Origin: Schistocephalus solidus
Lineage: Eukaryota; Platyhelminthes; Cestoda; Diphyllobothriidea; Diphyllobothriidae
Direction of reading: 5' to 3'
DNA: 64,000 nt
Assembly (NCBI GenBank): GCA_017591395.1
Contig: WEDG01002035.1
Location: forward strand, 1 to 64,000
The notes beneath the pieces were generated by a model. It saw only the letters and a program-made list of their open reading frames with translations, had not been told where the DNA came from and did no database searches. Made by a program: the position numbers and the translations under genes. Shown one piece after another: positions 22,335-35,279 of this stretch (position 1 is the first letter of the stretch; every line of letters begins with the position of its first letter).

Positions 22335-22399
22335 CTACACAGGAGTATGTTTTATTGCTAATTCTCAGAAAAGGTGTTTTCTTTAGCAACATAAACTCT

Positions 22400-25300
22400 G
22401 CGCCAAAATAAATTTGTAAAACTGTCCCGCAGATGAAAAACCAGTAAAGTAACTTGCGTGTAATTATTGAACTGTATAAAAATTACGCACCATGGCGTGC
22501 TGACTCGTACCTTTAGTCAATATTACGTGAGCTTATATGTAAAGCCTTCAAGACTATAAATGGAAACCACAGAAAGTATAATTAGTTTAATATCATTTTC
22601 AATGCCGTCTGGATATAGACAATAAATAAAGTTTTTTGATTAAAAAAAATATAAGAGAGAACACAAAGGTGTTACGGGTGACTGTCAAAGCGTTGGTTTT
22701 AATCCAAATCCTTTCTGTTGTCTGCTTCTTCCACACTTTCCCTTTTGCTTGCATCACGCTCCCTTCTTGTGAGGCTTTGGCTATGTTCTTGTGTGTAAGC
22801 CGTTTTCTAACTAACCAACGTTCGAAAAACTTTGTCATGGTCTCCATTTTCTTCAATAGAAAATTCGCAACGCATGACGATTTTCGTTTGACAGAGAATA
22901 ACCTCCTTACTCTCTTTGGCAATTTTGAACCTAACATTTATTGTTAATTTTTGAGTCACCAGTTGGCTTGAAAGATATCCTCCAATCCTCCCCCCTGTAT
23001 CAAATTTGTGAATTCTATACCTGGAGTTTCTTTGGCGTTGATAAATGAAGCGCGTTGATAAATCATGCGCGTCTACTCTTTTTACTCTGAAAAGGGGCAT
23101 TATGCGTCAAGCGGCGAATCGAACCTCAACTTAACGTGGAGAGGTAGTTTTATGTTTATTAATGTAACGATTCTGAAGGAGAAAATAATCACGTACCTGT
23201 GTAACAGGAGGTAAATATATTTGTTCCGGACATGGTGAAAAGACTAAACATAATAAAATTCACGATTTTATTGTCCTTTCCTTTCATAGAGGAGTCGGAA
23301 TCATCAAACAAAATTCCGAATTCAGCTCTTCCGCCTGTGTTTGCCCTAAGGACGGTATTGCTTCACTGACCATACAGAAGGAATGCTTAGATGCGAGTTT
23401 AAAAACAAAATAGAGTCGCACTATCGATTATGCAAATCATTCTAAAATTTGTGTCGGCTTTTGAACACAAATGTCGGGCACGATAGCATGCAAAGGAAAC
23501 AAATGACGTGGAATATTGGGAGATTGCATGTTCTCCTTGATAATGCGGCTTTAAATAGGGTCTGTATCATGATATTTAAAAGATGCAACTTAAGAAACCA
23601 TCCAGATTAACCTAGTAATTCGGATTTCCCTTAATAAAACTGTGCCTCCGGTGAGATAAGACTTCGCGTAGAAATTGAAACTTGTATTAGATATTTAAAA
23701 TTATGCTTTCCAAATTGCTTCTGATTAATTATCAGGAATGTGTGTAACTTCAAAAACCTCATTTGCCGTAAAAATCCGGTCGCACCAGAATTAAATAGTA
23801 GATACTCAGTAAGGATATTTAATAAAAGTCCTCTAAAATATGACGCAATCAAAGTATTGAAAAGAGGCCGTGAACTCAGAGGGATCTCAAAGTTTCGCAT
23901 ACAAACTGTTAAGATAATTTTAAAAATTAAAGCACATAACGATCACTTCATTTTGGAAGAGTTTTATTGCTCAAGGCATTTGCTTCATAAATTATTTAGG
24001 ATAGTCACATGGATTAAAGAATTATGCAAGAATTATCTACAGCAAATAAAACTATCTGCATCCCGATATTTCATTTCTTGCTGTATTAGTAATTGAAATC
24101 TATGAAAAGTAAATCACGAAACACAAAGTGTTTGTGCATGCGTTTTAAGAGCATACTTCGGGGCATTTAAACCAGTATATTGAGAGCCTTATTTGTAGCC
24201 ATCTGGGCTACTCCACTCAAAAACATTTACCGTTTTTCTCAAACGTAACTTGTTTAAGTAGAACAGTTTATGGAGGAGTCTTTTGGCTTCATTTATGCAT
24301 GACGTTTGGATATCATAAGAGCATAAAACAACCAGAAGCCAACCTGATATCGTTTGAATATTGTGCCATTTACAATATTGCCTTTTTATTTTAACCATGG
24401 AGATATATGTGTGAGATAGCAGCGTGCAAGTTATACCTGGGATAATAATACAAACCAACGAAGTACAAACGCAAAATTATAAAGCAGATAAATGACAGTT
24501 GAGCTTTCAATCTGGTGCATTTTTTTCAAATAAGTGGATACAAAGTGGGCACGATAACAGTCGTATCTACATGAATAGCTGGAGTGAGGGCGGTCAAAGT
24601 AACATCTAATTACTTTATCCAAACATCCTGGTAAGGGGAAAGGCTTTACTGCATCTTTTACGGCTCCTTCTTCAGCAAATTATTTTGTATTTGACTTTTG
24701 TCTGCAGCCCTGCATTTCTAGTCTGGCATCTGCTTAGAAAGTAGGAATGCATGTTTCACAGGACGGTATTGAATTCACAAATTCCACCATGCGAATATCC
24801 AACGCATCGTCGCAGTAAAACAAGAAAGAGTAATCCTCTCAAACACAATTTAACGAACATTTCTTATAATCCTTTGCCGAGAGAATGTATGCAAATGATG
24901 CCTTCATACTGCCTAAATAGACAGCGAACATGAAAAAAATTGGCGTAGCTTCCATAACATTGTTCATCTCAGAATGTAAATTATGACACCTGTGAGTTTC
25001 CAAGGTGTTTTTTTAGCTAATGCCCATTTTGCGGAGATAATCTATTGAAGTGCGAAACCCAGCTGACAGAAGACTATTTATTTGCAAATGCTGTCCGAGC
25101 AAAAAATGCAACACGAGGTCAGGGCTGTGCATCCAGGTGTTCATAGACATACTTTGAAAATTTTACATGATTTTTAAATTAGAGACATTTGTATATGCCA
25201 AATGACGGCAACCTGCCATACAACTAGGGCGTCCCCGTTTTATGCGAACCCAATCTATCAGATTGACCTGGAAGCTACGGAGTTGCATGACCTAGTTATA

Positions 25301-28150
25301 TCACAGGTCATCGTGCTCCACAGTTAATTATCCCAGACTGCCCAATTCAAATAGAATGAAGAGGTTTATGGGTTTCATTGTAACAACGAACTTTATGAAA
25401 TTTGACATTAATTTCCTTGGGGAGAAATTGCTTTCTGTGCTAAAAGTGCATTAACCACTTGACCCGTGTTTAAGTGGTTTTGTCAGGGGACAGCAGGTTA
25501 CTTTTTCTCAAATAAAATGGGATAGGAAATTTTGAATTTACTTGAAAATTTTAATGCGCCCAAACTGGAGACTATCGAAAAAGTTTACAATCGCAATAAA
25601 ACTTCATTTCGCCCTATAACTCCACTCTTGGTCTGACTTCATTTAAACAAGGATGTTAATGTTATACTTACGCCGTCGTTATAAACTGCATTTCCAAAGA
25701 AAATACAGCACATAAAAGAATGAATTCACACTGAGCCGTTATGAGAGATAGGTGCACAGGTAATTCCGGCGCCAAAGTGGCCATACGCAATGACAGTGGG
25801 CAAATAATTTAAGAGAAGTAGTTAAATTAACTACATGCAGTGTATTTTTTGCCTTTTAGCTGATGCGTTTCCATGACTTACAAGGAAGTGAACGAGCTAG
25901 TACTCAAACTAACCGTTGAAAGTAAACATACATCAAGTTGCGGTATTTTGCGAAATGAATGAAAACTAGATCTTGCATAGTCTTAATATTTTTAATCACA
26001 CTATGTTTGGATGTCGTAGTCGCAAGTAGTATCTCTTACGGGCATCAAACGGTTTCAGTAAAAGGAAGTCCATGAGCGGGAAGAAAAAAAATGATATCGT
26101 GTTGGTGAAGATAAGTGATTTGACCTGATTATAAAATGAGTTTTGTGCCTTGCTTTAGGTATTTCACTGCGTATGTGATTTAGAGCCCAAAATACCATAA
26201 CAATAATAATAGGAGAGTTAAACTTGAAATTAAAATTTTTTTACGTCCAGAAATTAATTATTCATAAAATGTTTGAGTTTTTTAATGCCATTTTGTGTAT
26301 AGGGTGTCCGCCTTATGTTTGAAATGGGATTCCTATCCCACGAATATTTTGCATTAATTAAGGGAATTGCACATTATTTAGCTGCACAAGCCATACTTTT
26401 CACAAAACCACATTCAATATGACCCATACATAGGATTCCTGCTTCCTATCTCAACCGAAAATGCAGTTTTACACAAAATCAATCGTCGCTTTATCCCAAG
26501 ACAGTAAATGCTCTTCGAATTTTTAAAACTTGATTTTCTCTTTGGTTTGAAAAATAAGAAAAAATGCATAACATGAACAAAACTTCGAGTAAAATGTTAA
26601 TTAGCTCGTAAAAAAACTGACAGAAGAATTACCTCTTAGATACATAAGTGGCTGTAGAGTGTGCCTGAGTAATTGTTTTTCGAAAATAATACTTTTTGCA
26701 AACTGCTTTATATCTGGTAGCAAAGAGATTGAAAAGAATAAAAAAAATAAACTTGCAGCGGCTATATCTCAACTGGCTGAGAGTATTGCCTCAGTGGCAC
26801 GGAAAGGCAACAGAACGAGAAAGCTAATGGAATCTTCGGATTGCTGTTTTTACAGGCTGTCTTTAGAAATTGCCATTTTTTCGCTGTACATTAACCACCT
26901 ACGTTATCCCATATGTGCATCATCTTGGAAAATAAACATACTAAAATTATTGCTTCTAACATACGGATTAAGTCAGAAGACTGCATATATTTTCCAAGAA
27001 GTTATCCCGAAAGTAGACTATCCTGCGGTTGCAAAATCGGCGGATAGATGTCAGATTTATCGTCCGACAACAAAATACTTTACGATCTTTGGACTATCAG
27101 GATTTTATGGGGTCCAGAATTGAGTCTGCGGATTATTCTCGAAAAATCCCGCCGCATCCACTAAGGGTTGGCAGTCGCATGTTGTTTGTGATCATTACAA
27201 CGTTGTACAGCCATTCACTACCGATATTGAAAGCTGCTTTGTCATGTTAACAAGACCCGAATTTTGTCTCTCACACCCAAAGCGAACGTTGAATTCTACT
27301 AAAACGGAATGTTTATATTTGCGGATATTTCGCAGTCATTCATCCTAAGCCCTATTAAAGGCACATATGTTGATTGGGAACAAACTGCCGGTTTCTCTTA
27401 TTAATTGTTGGGCCTTTTTCCTGCAAAAAGATTTTTATTAAATATATTTGCAGCTAAAGTTATCCCAAAATAGTTTCTATGCGTATGTTGCTTCGCGCAG
27501 TGCGTAAGTTCACGTTGCAAATTATTTTTCGAAGGCCTCAGACTAAGCTGGAGGTTTTTTTCTTAAGGAAAAAGCTGAAATTTTACGCATGACCGTCGAA
27601 TAGAGAAGATTACATTGGTTGCACAATTGTTTATATTTTCAAGTGACAAACTCGTAGCAGAAAATCTACCCGGAGCTCTGAGATTGAACTCTATAGTGTC
27701 ACAAAAATTGAAAATTAACTGGTTGTCGAGGCTTTTCTACTAAGCTGTTAATTGAGGTAATTATACAAGAAAGGCAGGTAGACCTTTCTTTTAGAATTGT
27801 GCGCTTAGTGACAGTCCAATTGAAAATAGTTAAAATGGTTAAGAATGAGCAATCGGGTATCTAATATAGATGATATAAGTATGTCACTGTACTGCACTCA
27901 GATCTGGTACGGAACTTGGCCGTCTACTCAAAAGGCTTATATATTTGTACTTGATACGGAAATACTCACACTTGGCCACCTAGCAATTCTTCGTGCGCTA
28001 CGGATTTCACCTATCCAGGTGTGACTCCCTGTTGCAGCTGATATAGGAACCTGGGCTCAGGTTCTTCTTCAGCATCGGAGACCAAATAAGGCGGGGTCAA
28101 AGAACCTCCCTCATTTCCTACCGGAGCGTGGTCAGTCGGGTTTCAAACGA
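22400..28150. other. Large gene-poor AT-rich stretch
   Basis: I found no exon, RNA gene or mobile element that I can support. The longest open stretch, 26659-27123 on the plus strand, starts at a GTG, has a Lys/Asn/Ile-rich composition typical of random AT-rich sequence, and resembles no family I know. Other open stretches (22599-22947 on both strands, 23740-24096) have the same character. Confidence 0.5.
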
Positions 28151-28159
28151 GTCCTAAAT

Positions 28160-29480
28160 TACTCACCTCAAGGTAAACCGTGGTGTAGGATGTAAAGTAG
28201 CACCATTGTGCCGTCAGAGAGGGTAGTACGAAGGCAGTTTCCTCCTTCATGGATGACGTGAGATATCCTATTAGTTTTACTGTGGGCAGAGCGGTCTGTT
28301 GTGTTGGATGGCCGGATGGCTCCTTCGCAGACAGCGATGGCGAAAACATCCGTTTTTTCGTATTCCATGCAGGCCTGACTGAGGACTGATTTGAAGAGTG
28401 CCAGTGTACGTGCAGCACGGGAAAGCTTAATGCGTCCAGAGGAACCTTCTTGCACAACTCTTACCCACAGTATTCACTCGGCCGCTCATGCTGTCTTAGT
28501 TGTTACTGCATTTGTCAGCGGTTTGGTGCAAAATTGCTTGAACCTCTTAGCAGCATAACGTTGGCTATAGTTTACTATGCGGGATGATGTCTTCTGGCTC
28601 GATTCTGGTCTGTCCCACGCTGATGGGTAGGTCGACTGTTTCAATAGCATCATTCAGAGGCGAGACATTAAGTCAGATTTAGGCCCACGATTGACAATGG
28701 TGGCACGCGTGTTCAGAAGAATGCTCCAGTTGATAAAATCAGTAATTAAGACCCTTTGATCTCTAAAGATGGAAAGGCAACATTACTACTCAAAAGGTCA
28801 AACCTCAAGTAAACTTCTCCCCATGATTTCCACGTCTTCATTTGACATGGTGGTGGTTACCTATGAGGGTAAACGCCTTTTTGGTCGGAGTCACTTTGAA
28901 TACCTGGACTTTCCTAGTGATTATGGGACAATCGATCGAATTAGCAGCATAAATTACCTGGGGCGTTACATTCTGTAGGTGAGTGTGACCTGATGCTAAC
29001 ATGGCGACCCTGTCAGACTAAAGTGGACAAATCTGTCATTATCGTGGGCGGCAAGAGGCCGGAAACCCTACTGGATGTCATACTGATTATTAAAGGGTTT
29101 GGAGGAATTACTGTAGACGGTAGCTCACCCAGTGGCAGAGCAATATATTGGGCAATAGATTTTGGGCCATGTTGCAGTTTCAATTCCTGTTCCAGAGAAT
29201 CACGATGAATGACATTTAAGCGGACAGTGAAGTCGGTAAACAAGGCAGCCCATGCCTACTGACAACCATGATGCAAAGGAAAAATGCGCGCAGTATGTTA
29301 ATATCTGGTCTGCGAATCTACGTCTTGACCCGCAATCTTCCGGGCTCGTGCCCTGCCCTAGAACAGCTTCAATCTTTAAAAAATCGTACGAGGAAGATGC
29401 CAATACTCTTGTAGCCTTATCGATGTGATTGATAGCGCCACAGGTATTTTGACAACCATCGGAAACGCTGCCATAGTGAG
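28160..29480 (-). mobile_element. Degenerate RTE-like LINE (copy E)
   Basis: A minus-strand relic. Finger-region sequence CGAINHIDKATRVLASSS at about 29380-29435 fits the conserved YRGISLIDVATKV pattern. RRRFADQI at about 29290-29330 fits the FRPGRGCADQI pattern. FTDFTVRLNVIHRDSLEQ at about 29180-29243 stands where motif A (xDFxxAFDSVHRDSLW) is expected, and the catalytic Asp context is changed. DLPISVGQTRIEPED near 28600-28645 fits the region after motif C. KLSRAARTLALFKSVLSQ at about 28380-28430 fits the RIxxARxxFxxL thumb block. Several frameshifts and stops separate the pieces, and no intact catalytic box was found. Confidence 0.6.
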
Positions 29481-29699
29481 AACTTCCAAACTGGTGGATC
29501 GTGTAATACGGGAACGACAGTAAAAGGGAAATTTGCGAGTGAAAAAGTGGTAGCCAGTAGGAAGATGTTGGAGTCGGAATAAGGAAAGTCGTAAATATCG
29601 AGCATGGTGTTTAAGCAGGCTGGTCAGCTGACGAAGCAGTAAACAATTTTAAACATGGTGCGTCGTAGAATCGCTAGCGATACCTAAGTGCTCAATTTC

Positions 29700-30250
29700 C
29701 CGAAACTATAACAAAACATCAACCATTATTATTATTATTCATTAATTAAGGACAACATTAATTAACCATTTATTAAATAAATATACAATTTAATTAGTGA
29801 ATATAATATGAAATTACTGAATCCCAACAACCAACACTATGCCAAACTCCTAAATATTAGTCATTATGATTAGACATATTAAGTCGGATAATAGAACATT
29901 ATCCTCAAATGCTTTAAACTCAATTTAAAAACAGATCATAAATCAAATCCTCGTAGACAATAAGACACTGCTGTACAACATCCATCTTTTATCTCTAACC
30001 GAATATTACGACAAACATTAACCTACCTACCAAATACGATTCAAGGAGCAATGCAATAATAGAACAACAAACACAGGGCAATTTTTCCGCTCTCTGCTAC
30101 TAATTTTGTCTTATTTCTATTTCTGAAGTTAGGAACAATTTCGATGGAGTATTATTCATCCAAGATAATATGTTTTCGTCATACGCCTTACATCAACTCA
30201 GAGCGCTAGAGTTGACAGTGCAGTCCTCTTTGGGCGCCTTACTTTCGCCG
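29700..30250. other. AT-rich stretch with short microsatellite
   Basis: An (ATT)n run at about 29724-29739 is followed by TTAATTAA-rich sequence. Nothing coding seen. Confidence 0.5.
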
Positions 30251-30254
30251 AGGC

Positions 30255-30515
30255 AGATCAGTCAATTTAAAGAACATGTCTCAGGACAAAATGACACTCC
30301 GCCAGGGAATAAAGACGTAGTGATGGGCTGGTTATCATAGTCGGCATTTAAGGTGCTCACACCAAGTTCTACAGTCATATCGCTTCCAGAGTCATGCAGG
30401 GTAGTTTATTTAGGACTAACGTGACAAATAACAGGGTATCGTTTTCGAGTGTTGCCGCAAACTCTTGAGGCGTCCTGAGTGGACATGGAATCCTAAACGA
30501 AATAAAATGTGTGGT
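30255..30515 (-). other. Coding-like patch, unidentified
   Basis: The minus strand after a possible acceptor (TTTCGTTTAG near 30496) reads PLRTPQEFAATLENDTLLFV and ends in a stop after about 37 codons. A second frame then reads DMTVELGVSTLNADYDNQP and SLFPGGVSFCPETC to about 30265. Together they look like one reading frame broken by a single frameshift near 30385-30400. No family recognised. It may be a pseudogene piece or part of an old element. Confidence 0.25.
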
Positions 30516-31162
30516 CATTTCTGGCCAACTTTACCATCGTTCTTCAGATTTGACTGGAGAACTTTGATATCCGGCTTGTGCGGTCTCAGCAGACAAAACG
30601 GTTTCTTTCGCTGGTGCAGTTTTTGAGGGCAACAGAAAATGTTTTCAGCTACTTGGTTGTCTGAGAGTTTTAATGCAAGCAATTTTTTGCTAAAATCTTT
30701 TCCCCCGGCTGGAATTGCAAAACAACACCAAACTTCCGAGCTCAGAGCCTTGACTAATTTTTGCTGTCCGATTTCGCAACCCTGGGACGACTTGCACGAG
30801 ACTTTTGGATGCGGATAATTGGATAACTTTCATACGCGTGGCATGTAAAACATGATTTGAACCACATCGGTGCTGACAGTTTCGGCACCCTGTATCAATA
30901 TTTCATCCTAAGTGCAGTAAAAAAACTTAGACTAACTAATCTTTACTCCTTTTAACCGCCAGTACAAAACTCTTCTAAATAATAGAGTGCCTGATGTTTG
31001 CCGTGATGCTGAAAGCATGCAGTTTTGACATCCAAAAGGTTCTGCCTGGATAAACTCAACGCTGATTCCCTATTCACTCCTAAAAAACCCGAAACAGTTA
31101 AAATAAGGTTTTAGTAAATAACTCAATTAAACTATTCAAGGCTGTGACAACAATCTGGGCTT

Positions 31163-31530
31163 CTACATTGCTGGAGTCATAGCAAATGTTGATGCGTAGA
31201 GGCAGCCGATAAAAACGTCACTCAAATTTGTGTGCATTATTATGTATACAAACCGATCACTAACCGATTCCAACACAAGCAATGCCTGGTCTACCTGCGC
31301 AGGATTCCACGACTTCCGTCGCCACACGCCCTCTAAGAGTGGAGTCGTATAGACTGCTGTGCCAAAGACGGGAACGGCTTCGCCATTTCGATTTCCTATA
31401 AGCACGAGTGGGAGAGTCGGAATTTGGACAAAAACTTACATCCACATTGCACTGGCGAGGACAGCCTATGCTCCGAATTTGTGTGCAGGAGTCAGGGCAT
31501 GTCAGCACTAGCCAGCATCTGCTACCAACC
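31163..31530 (-). other. Cys-rich and Trp-containing open patch, unidentified
   Basis: The minus strand reads LTCPDSCTQIRSIGCPRQC and ends at a strong donor-like GTAAGT (31439-31434). A 44-47 base segment ending CTTATAG follows, then a long open frame VPVFGTAVYTTPLLEGVW to a TAG at 31163. The two parts do not join in frame with this donor and acceptor, so the gene model fails as written. GC content is above background. It may be a decayed exon pair. Confidence 0.25.
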
Positions 31531-32065
31531 TCCTGTTAGCATCCTCGCAGCTGGATTCATATATTTTAAATGTCCAGCATGTCCAACAAGGAATGGCAGA
31601 TAGGATTCAAAATAAATCGTGAAATGGAAAACTAGTGTGAAAACGAAGGGCTGTTTGAGCCAGTTTATCATTTTCATCGGCAGTAAAAGCCAAAAAGGCT
31701 AAAAACAGAGGCATGGCAAACCAGAATTAATAAATTTTTCTGTGTTTTTCACTCTCCTCACAGTACATCCTCTCAGTGCTAGGCATCGACAAGCAAAGAA
31801 GATGGACAAAAAGCAGAGGCGCCTCAGTAACGCGTGTAAGCAGAATATCTACCAAAACTTTTGCAGCGATCATTACCAGAGTCGGAAGTGTTCAGTAATT
31901 TGGTAGCACTTTGCGCGAATGCATCTTCAAGAGAGGTACAGACGAAACTACGCGATCGAAATGACCACTTTGTTTTTTGCTTCAACGCCGGACAGTCAGT
32001 CACTTGCCCACTCGCGATTTCATTCACCTCTCCTGCTCGCAGAATGGATTAAGGACGGCTTAGCT

Positions 32066-32531
32066 TGTAGCCGACGCCCAACGATGCCATCCAAGTCCGG
32101 CGTCCTTGTTCAAGGCTCACTGCCTCAAGGTCTTATAACTTCGCCGCGAACGGTTTCCGACTCACTGACCTGCAGTCACTTGACCGACCTCCACTGGCGC
32201 ACGCACATGCGTCCAGGTCGTAGTGTCTGCCCAAACGCCACTTGAACAGCCCACCCCTCTAGACGCTCGTGTAATGCAACGCACACCATTGGACAACACT
32301 CCACTTGCTCCACAGACCTATTTAACCAGCTGCCACCACGGTCTCATTTCCTCTAAGGCACGACTGGGTGCAATCAACACTATCCCTAGATTCTCCAGTG
32401 GCCACTGCTGCCCGAGACAACTCTGTGCACAATAAATCCCTCATTCTTATGTCTTCTCCTTTTTACTTATAACGGTGATTTGGCCTGATGATTGTAGTGC
32501 TTCGAGAACAACCACTGCTTGGTCTCCTACA
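32066..32531 (+). mobile_element. Solo LTR of an LTR retrotransposon (Gypsy-like)
   Basis: A 466-base segment begins TGTAG and ends CTACA, and is flanked on both sides by AGCT (32062-32065 and 32532-32535), a 4-base target-site duplication. Inside are a TATA-like TATTTAA at about 32319-32325 and, about 110 bases later, a polyadenylation signal AATAAA at 32431-32436, the order expected for U3 and R. No primer-binding site, gag or pol follows, so this is a solo LTR left by recombination between two LTRs. Gypsy-like is inferred from the 4-base duplication and length only. Confidence 0.7.
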
Positions 32532-32539
32532 AGCTATTC

Positions 32540-33420
32540 CCCGAATATCTGTTCGTAAAGTTTAAAAACGACCGCATACGCCTGGGCAATTAAAAAAACA
32601 AAAAAAAAGATATCGAAAAAGGGACTATTAGCGTTGTGCAGTCTTATATATTATGCCTTGCTGGAACAGATGATCAGTTACCCAAAAAACTGAATCAGAC
32701 GTATGCTGATCTCTGTGCCGGTCAACTATAATCCCAGAACATAAAATGCGATAAGAAGCCTATACAGCACATAAAAATTAGATACTCTACTAAATCTGAT
32801 GGCGACCGGATAATAGGGAAATAGGCGCGCATCTTTCTGTCTCTTTGTCAGCTCGCCTACTTTCGGCATGGTCCCTTGTTTATGACCCTAATCAACACAA
32901 ATGCGAGCAAATTTACACCAAGTATCTCATATATGGAATAGCATGTATCCACTTGATACGACTTTAAATAGTTGCGTAACTTTATCTCCCTTTGGGGTAA
33001 TTGGGGATCTGAATGACTAGTAGTAACTAGAATATCCAAACTGGGGAACTAGTATTAAATGTGTCCATGGTGGGTCGAGGCAGAGTCAGTGGAACTTATC
33101 CTCTGAAAGTTCTAATCGTTCCCCTTTATTTTTACTCAGACCTCATCATAATCACTGCTACTGACGCCTGCAAGCTCTATGCTTTTAGTTCATTTCCCTT
33201 GTATTCTGTTGAATTGAGTAAAACTATTGTAGTACAGACTATGAGCGCTTTAGAGCTGCATATAATGTCCTGCAGTAGTTTGACAATAACAAAGGCTTTG
33301 AGACGGTGAGCCAGAAAACAAACCGTAATGTACATGGCTTCCAGAACTGCGCAAAAATGGTTTAGCGCTCTCCAGAAAACTGAAAGACAACCTATTGGAA
33401 ATCAGTTTCCATTGTTGCTG
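32540..33420. other. Stretch without recognised features
   Basis: AT-rich with an A-rich run near 32590-32610. Nothing supported. Confidence 0.5.
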
Positions 33421-33423
33421 TGG

Positions 33424-33921
33424 TTTTAATCAGAGGCTAAGATCATATTCCTCGTTAAATTCTCCTTACCATTATTGTCTAGGATAATTCAAAGCTATAA
33501 TTGGTCATCGAAAGTTATTAACAAAGTCCGGAAACCAACGTTTTACTTGCCTTTGCACGTTATTAACAAGCTTCATTGCTTCACGGTCGAGTTTACTGAT
33601 ACTGCAATTTTTAAAGGTTTATTAGGCTTGGTTCTGCATACAAATACATCAGTTGTATCCATTTGAATTTGGGGTTCACAATTAGCACCATTGACGTATT
33701 TACAGAACTGTTTAATTTTCCTGCTTAGGGTCACAGCTGCAAAGAATATGGTGCATCTAAAGAGAGTACCATCCCTCCACGGAAGATAGAACCTTTTACA
33801 AAATCTGAATACACCTCGCTGACGGGTGGAGGAGTAGGAAGGAAGGAAGGAAGGCGCGTTCCGAGGACTACCTCTAATTGTACCAGCCTTAGTTACCCAA
33901 TCATTGACGTGCAAAAACTCG
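33424..33921 (-). repeat. 498-base direct repeat, copy 1
   Basis: Matches 37719-38216 in the same orientation, with roughly 90% identity by eye. On the minus strand a 113-codon frame (33573-33914) contains FCKRFYLPWRDGTLF, KQFCKYVNGANCEPQIQMD and VCRTKPNKPL. In copy 2 the same frame stays open over FCKRFYLPWRDGT to the end, while its N-terminal part is shifted by an indel near a GGAA microsatellite. That suggests a transposon-encoded protein segment, but no family is recognised. Confidence 0.85.
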
Positions 33922-33956
33922 ACTTCATTTTTCCCCCTCTTTAACGGTACCCAAAA

Positions 33957-34260
33957 ATGTTCCTCTTGCGTGCGCTTGTTCTGGATTGGCTGTTTCTTGC
34001 GCGAAAATCCCCAATTGGGAAATCTGAAAAGTTTGTCCGACTATTGATTGGGCCCCAAGTGCGAGCGACGACGCTGCTAGCTAGAGTGTATTTCACAGCC
34101 GACTTGGGCTGCAATGTTTTCCGTGATCACGTCTTGCTTCCTACCTCACTAGGTCATGATCCCCGTTCCGTTTCTATTTTCCCTAACAAGGAGGCAAAGA
34201 AGTTTACTACCCCTGAGCAAGAATTCCCTAACTGACTACTTCTGACTTATTGGCCACGAT
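33957..34260. other. Open stretch, not called as gene
   Basis: The plus strand has a 92-codon open frame at 33957-34235 of mixed composition. It has no recognisable domain and no matching copy. It is adjacent to repeats and likely repeat-derived. Confidence 0.3.
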
Positions 34261-34299
34261 CAACAAGGCCTCACTTAACTTTAGGCAATAGTGCAGCTC

Positions 34300-34420
34300 A
34301 GGCGCCGGTAAATCATGGGCGAAAGTTAGTAAGTAAGCCGTGAATGGCCATTTCGACGTTCCCTGCCTTTTTTTGGTAATTATTCTCGGTCATCTTTTCC
34401 TGCTCATGAGGCAAACGCTC
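34300..34420 (+). mobile_element. SINE core fragment
   Basis: AGTTAGTAAGTAAGCC, GAATGGCCATTTCGACG and TTCCCTGCCTTTT match, in order, the core of the SINE at 10270-10570 (GCTAATGAGC, GAAATGGCCATTCCAG, TCCCTTGCCTT). The tRNA-like head is not evident. Confidence 0.45.
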
Positions 34421-35101
34421 ACGGAACTCCAACAGGTTTCCGCTCTAAAGGGATCATAGACCATCGACCTGAATTCTCGCTTCGTTTTGCGTAGTCCTCA
34501 TGCAAACCAATGCAGCGTGACCCCCGTAGCTTAGCTTATACGACTGTTTGCCTTTGAATGACCACTGGATACATTCTCAATCACCCTTCCCCCCCCAGCC
34601 CGGTTGCCTGTAACTGTCTCGTGACGACTAATGGACCAAGAAATGGTCATTCCCGTGTCCTGAATTTTGTAGATAACATTTTCCGATTAATGACTGATAG
34701 TCACTAGGCGACTGCTTGCGTAAACTCAAGACTCGCATTTCCTTTGCATACCGAGAATGAATGGGTAAACGCCACTCTCATGTGCCCACGAATAACAATT
34801 GGTTATGAAGCAAATGTCATTCCTAATTTAACTGTGTTCTGACGAACCTATAGGGTAAGGTTATCTTATGCAGAATTGACCGGAAAATGAGTATGGGTGT
34901 TGAAGTCTTTGGCTAGCCCTGTTGCAGCAATAAATCTGGGCTGTCAGAAAATGAATGTTTATTTCTAACTCCTCTACACAGTTCGGCAAACCGTAGTTTG
35001 CATATTTTACGACTGACCTTTCTCCTTGACTTGTATCATAAACCTTTAGTGTTCTGAAAGCGCAAAATCCATCTTATTCCCTTGTGCTTCAATGCCCGCA
35101 G

Positions 35102-35275
35102 TCTGCAAGCCAAAATATTGTTGACAAGGCACACCTGCTAAGTTCCTTTTCAAGCACAACTTCCACCGTGCCTCCACAATCCCATAGCTTACCAACGGTT
35201 ACTAGTGTCCCACAATTACGTCCTCTGTCTCCCAGAGCACTCTTCGGTGCGAATAGCACTGCCTTCGCGAAAATC
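35102..35275 (+). CDS. Exon candidate encoding Ser/Pro/Thr-rich segment
   Basis: After a possible acceptor (TTCAATGCCCGCAG, AG at 35100-35101) the plus strand reads SASQNIVDKAHLLSSFSS, then a Ser/Thr/Pro/Val-rich run and SPRALFGANSTAFAK. Composition and GC content are coding-like and differ from the flanks. No donor was fixed with confidence. The frame stays open to 35362. Low-complexity segments like this occur in many regulatory proteins, so no family is proposed. Confidence 0.3.
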
Positions 35276-35279
35276 CATA

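Noticed and set aside
26659..27123. 154-codon open frame
   Set aside because: It starts at GTG, has AT-driven composition and no domain, and nothing around it supports a gene.
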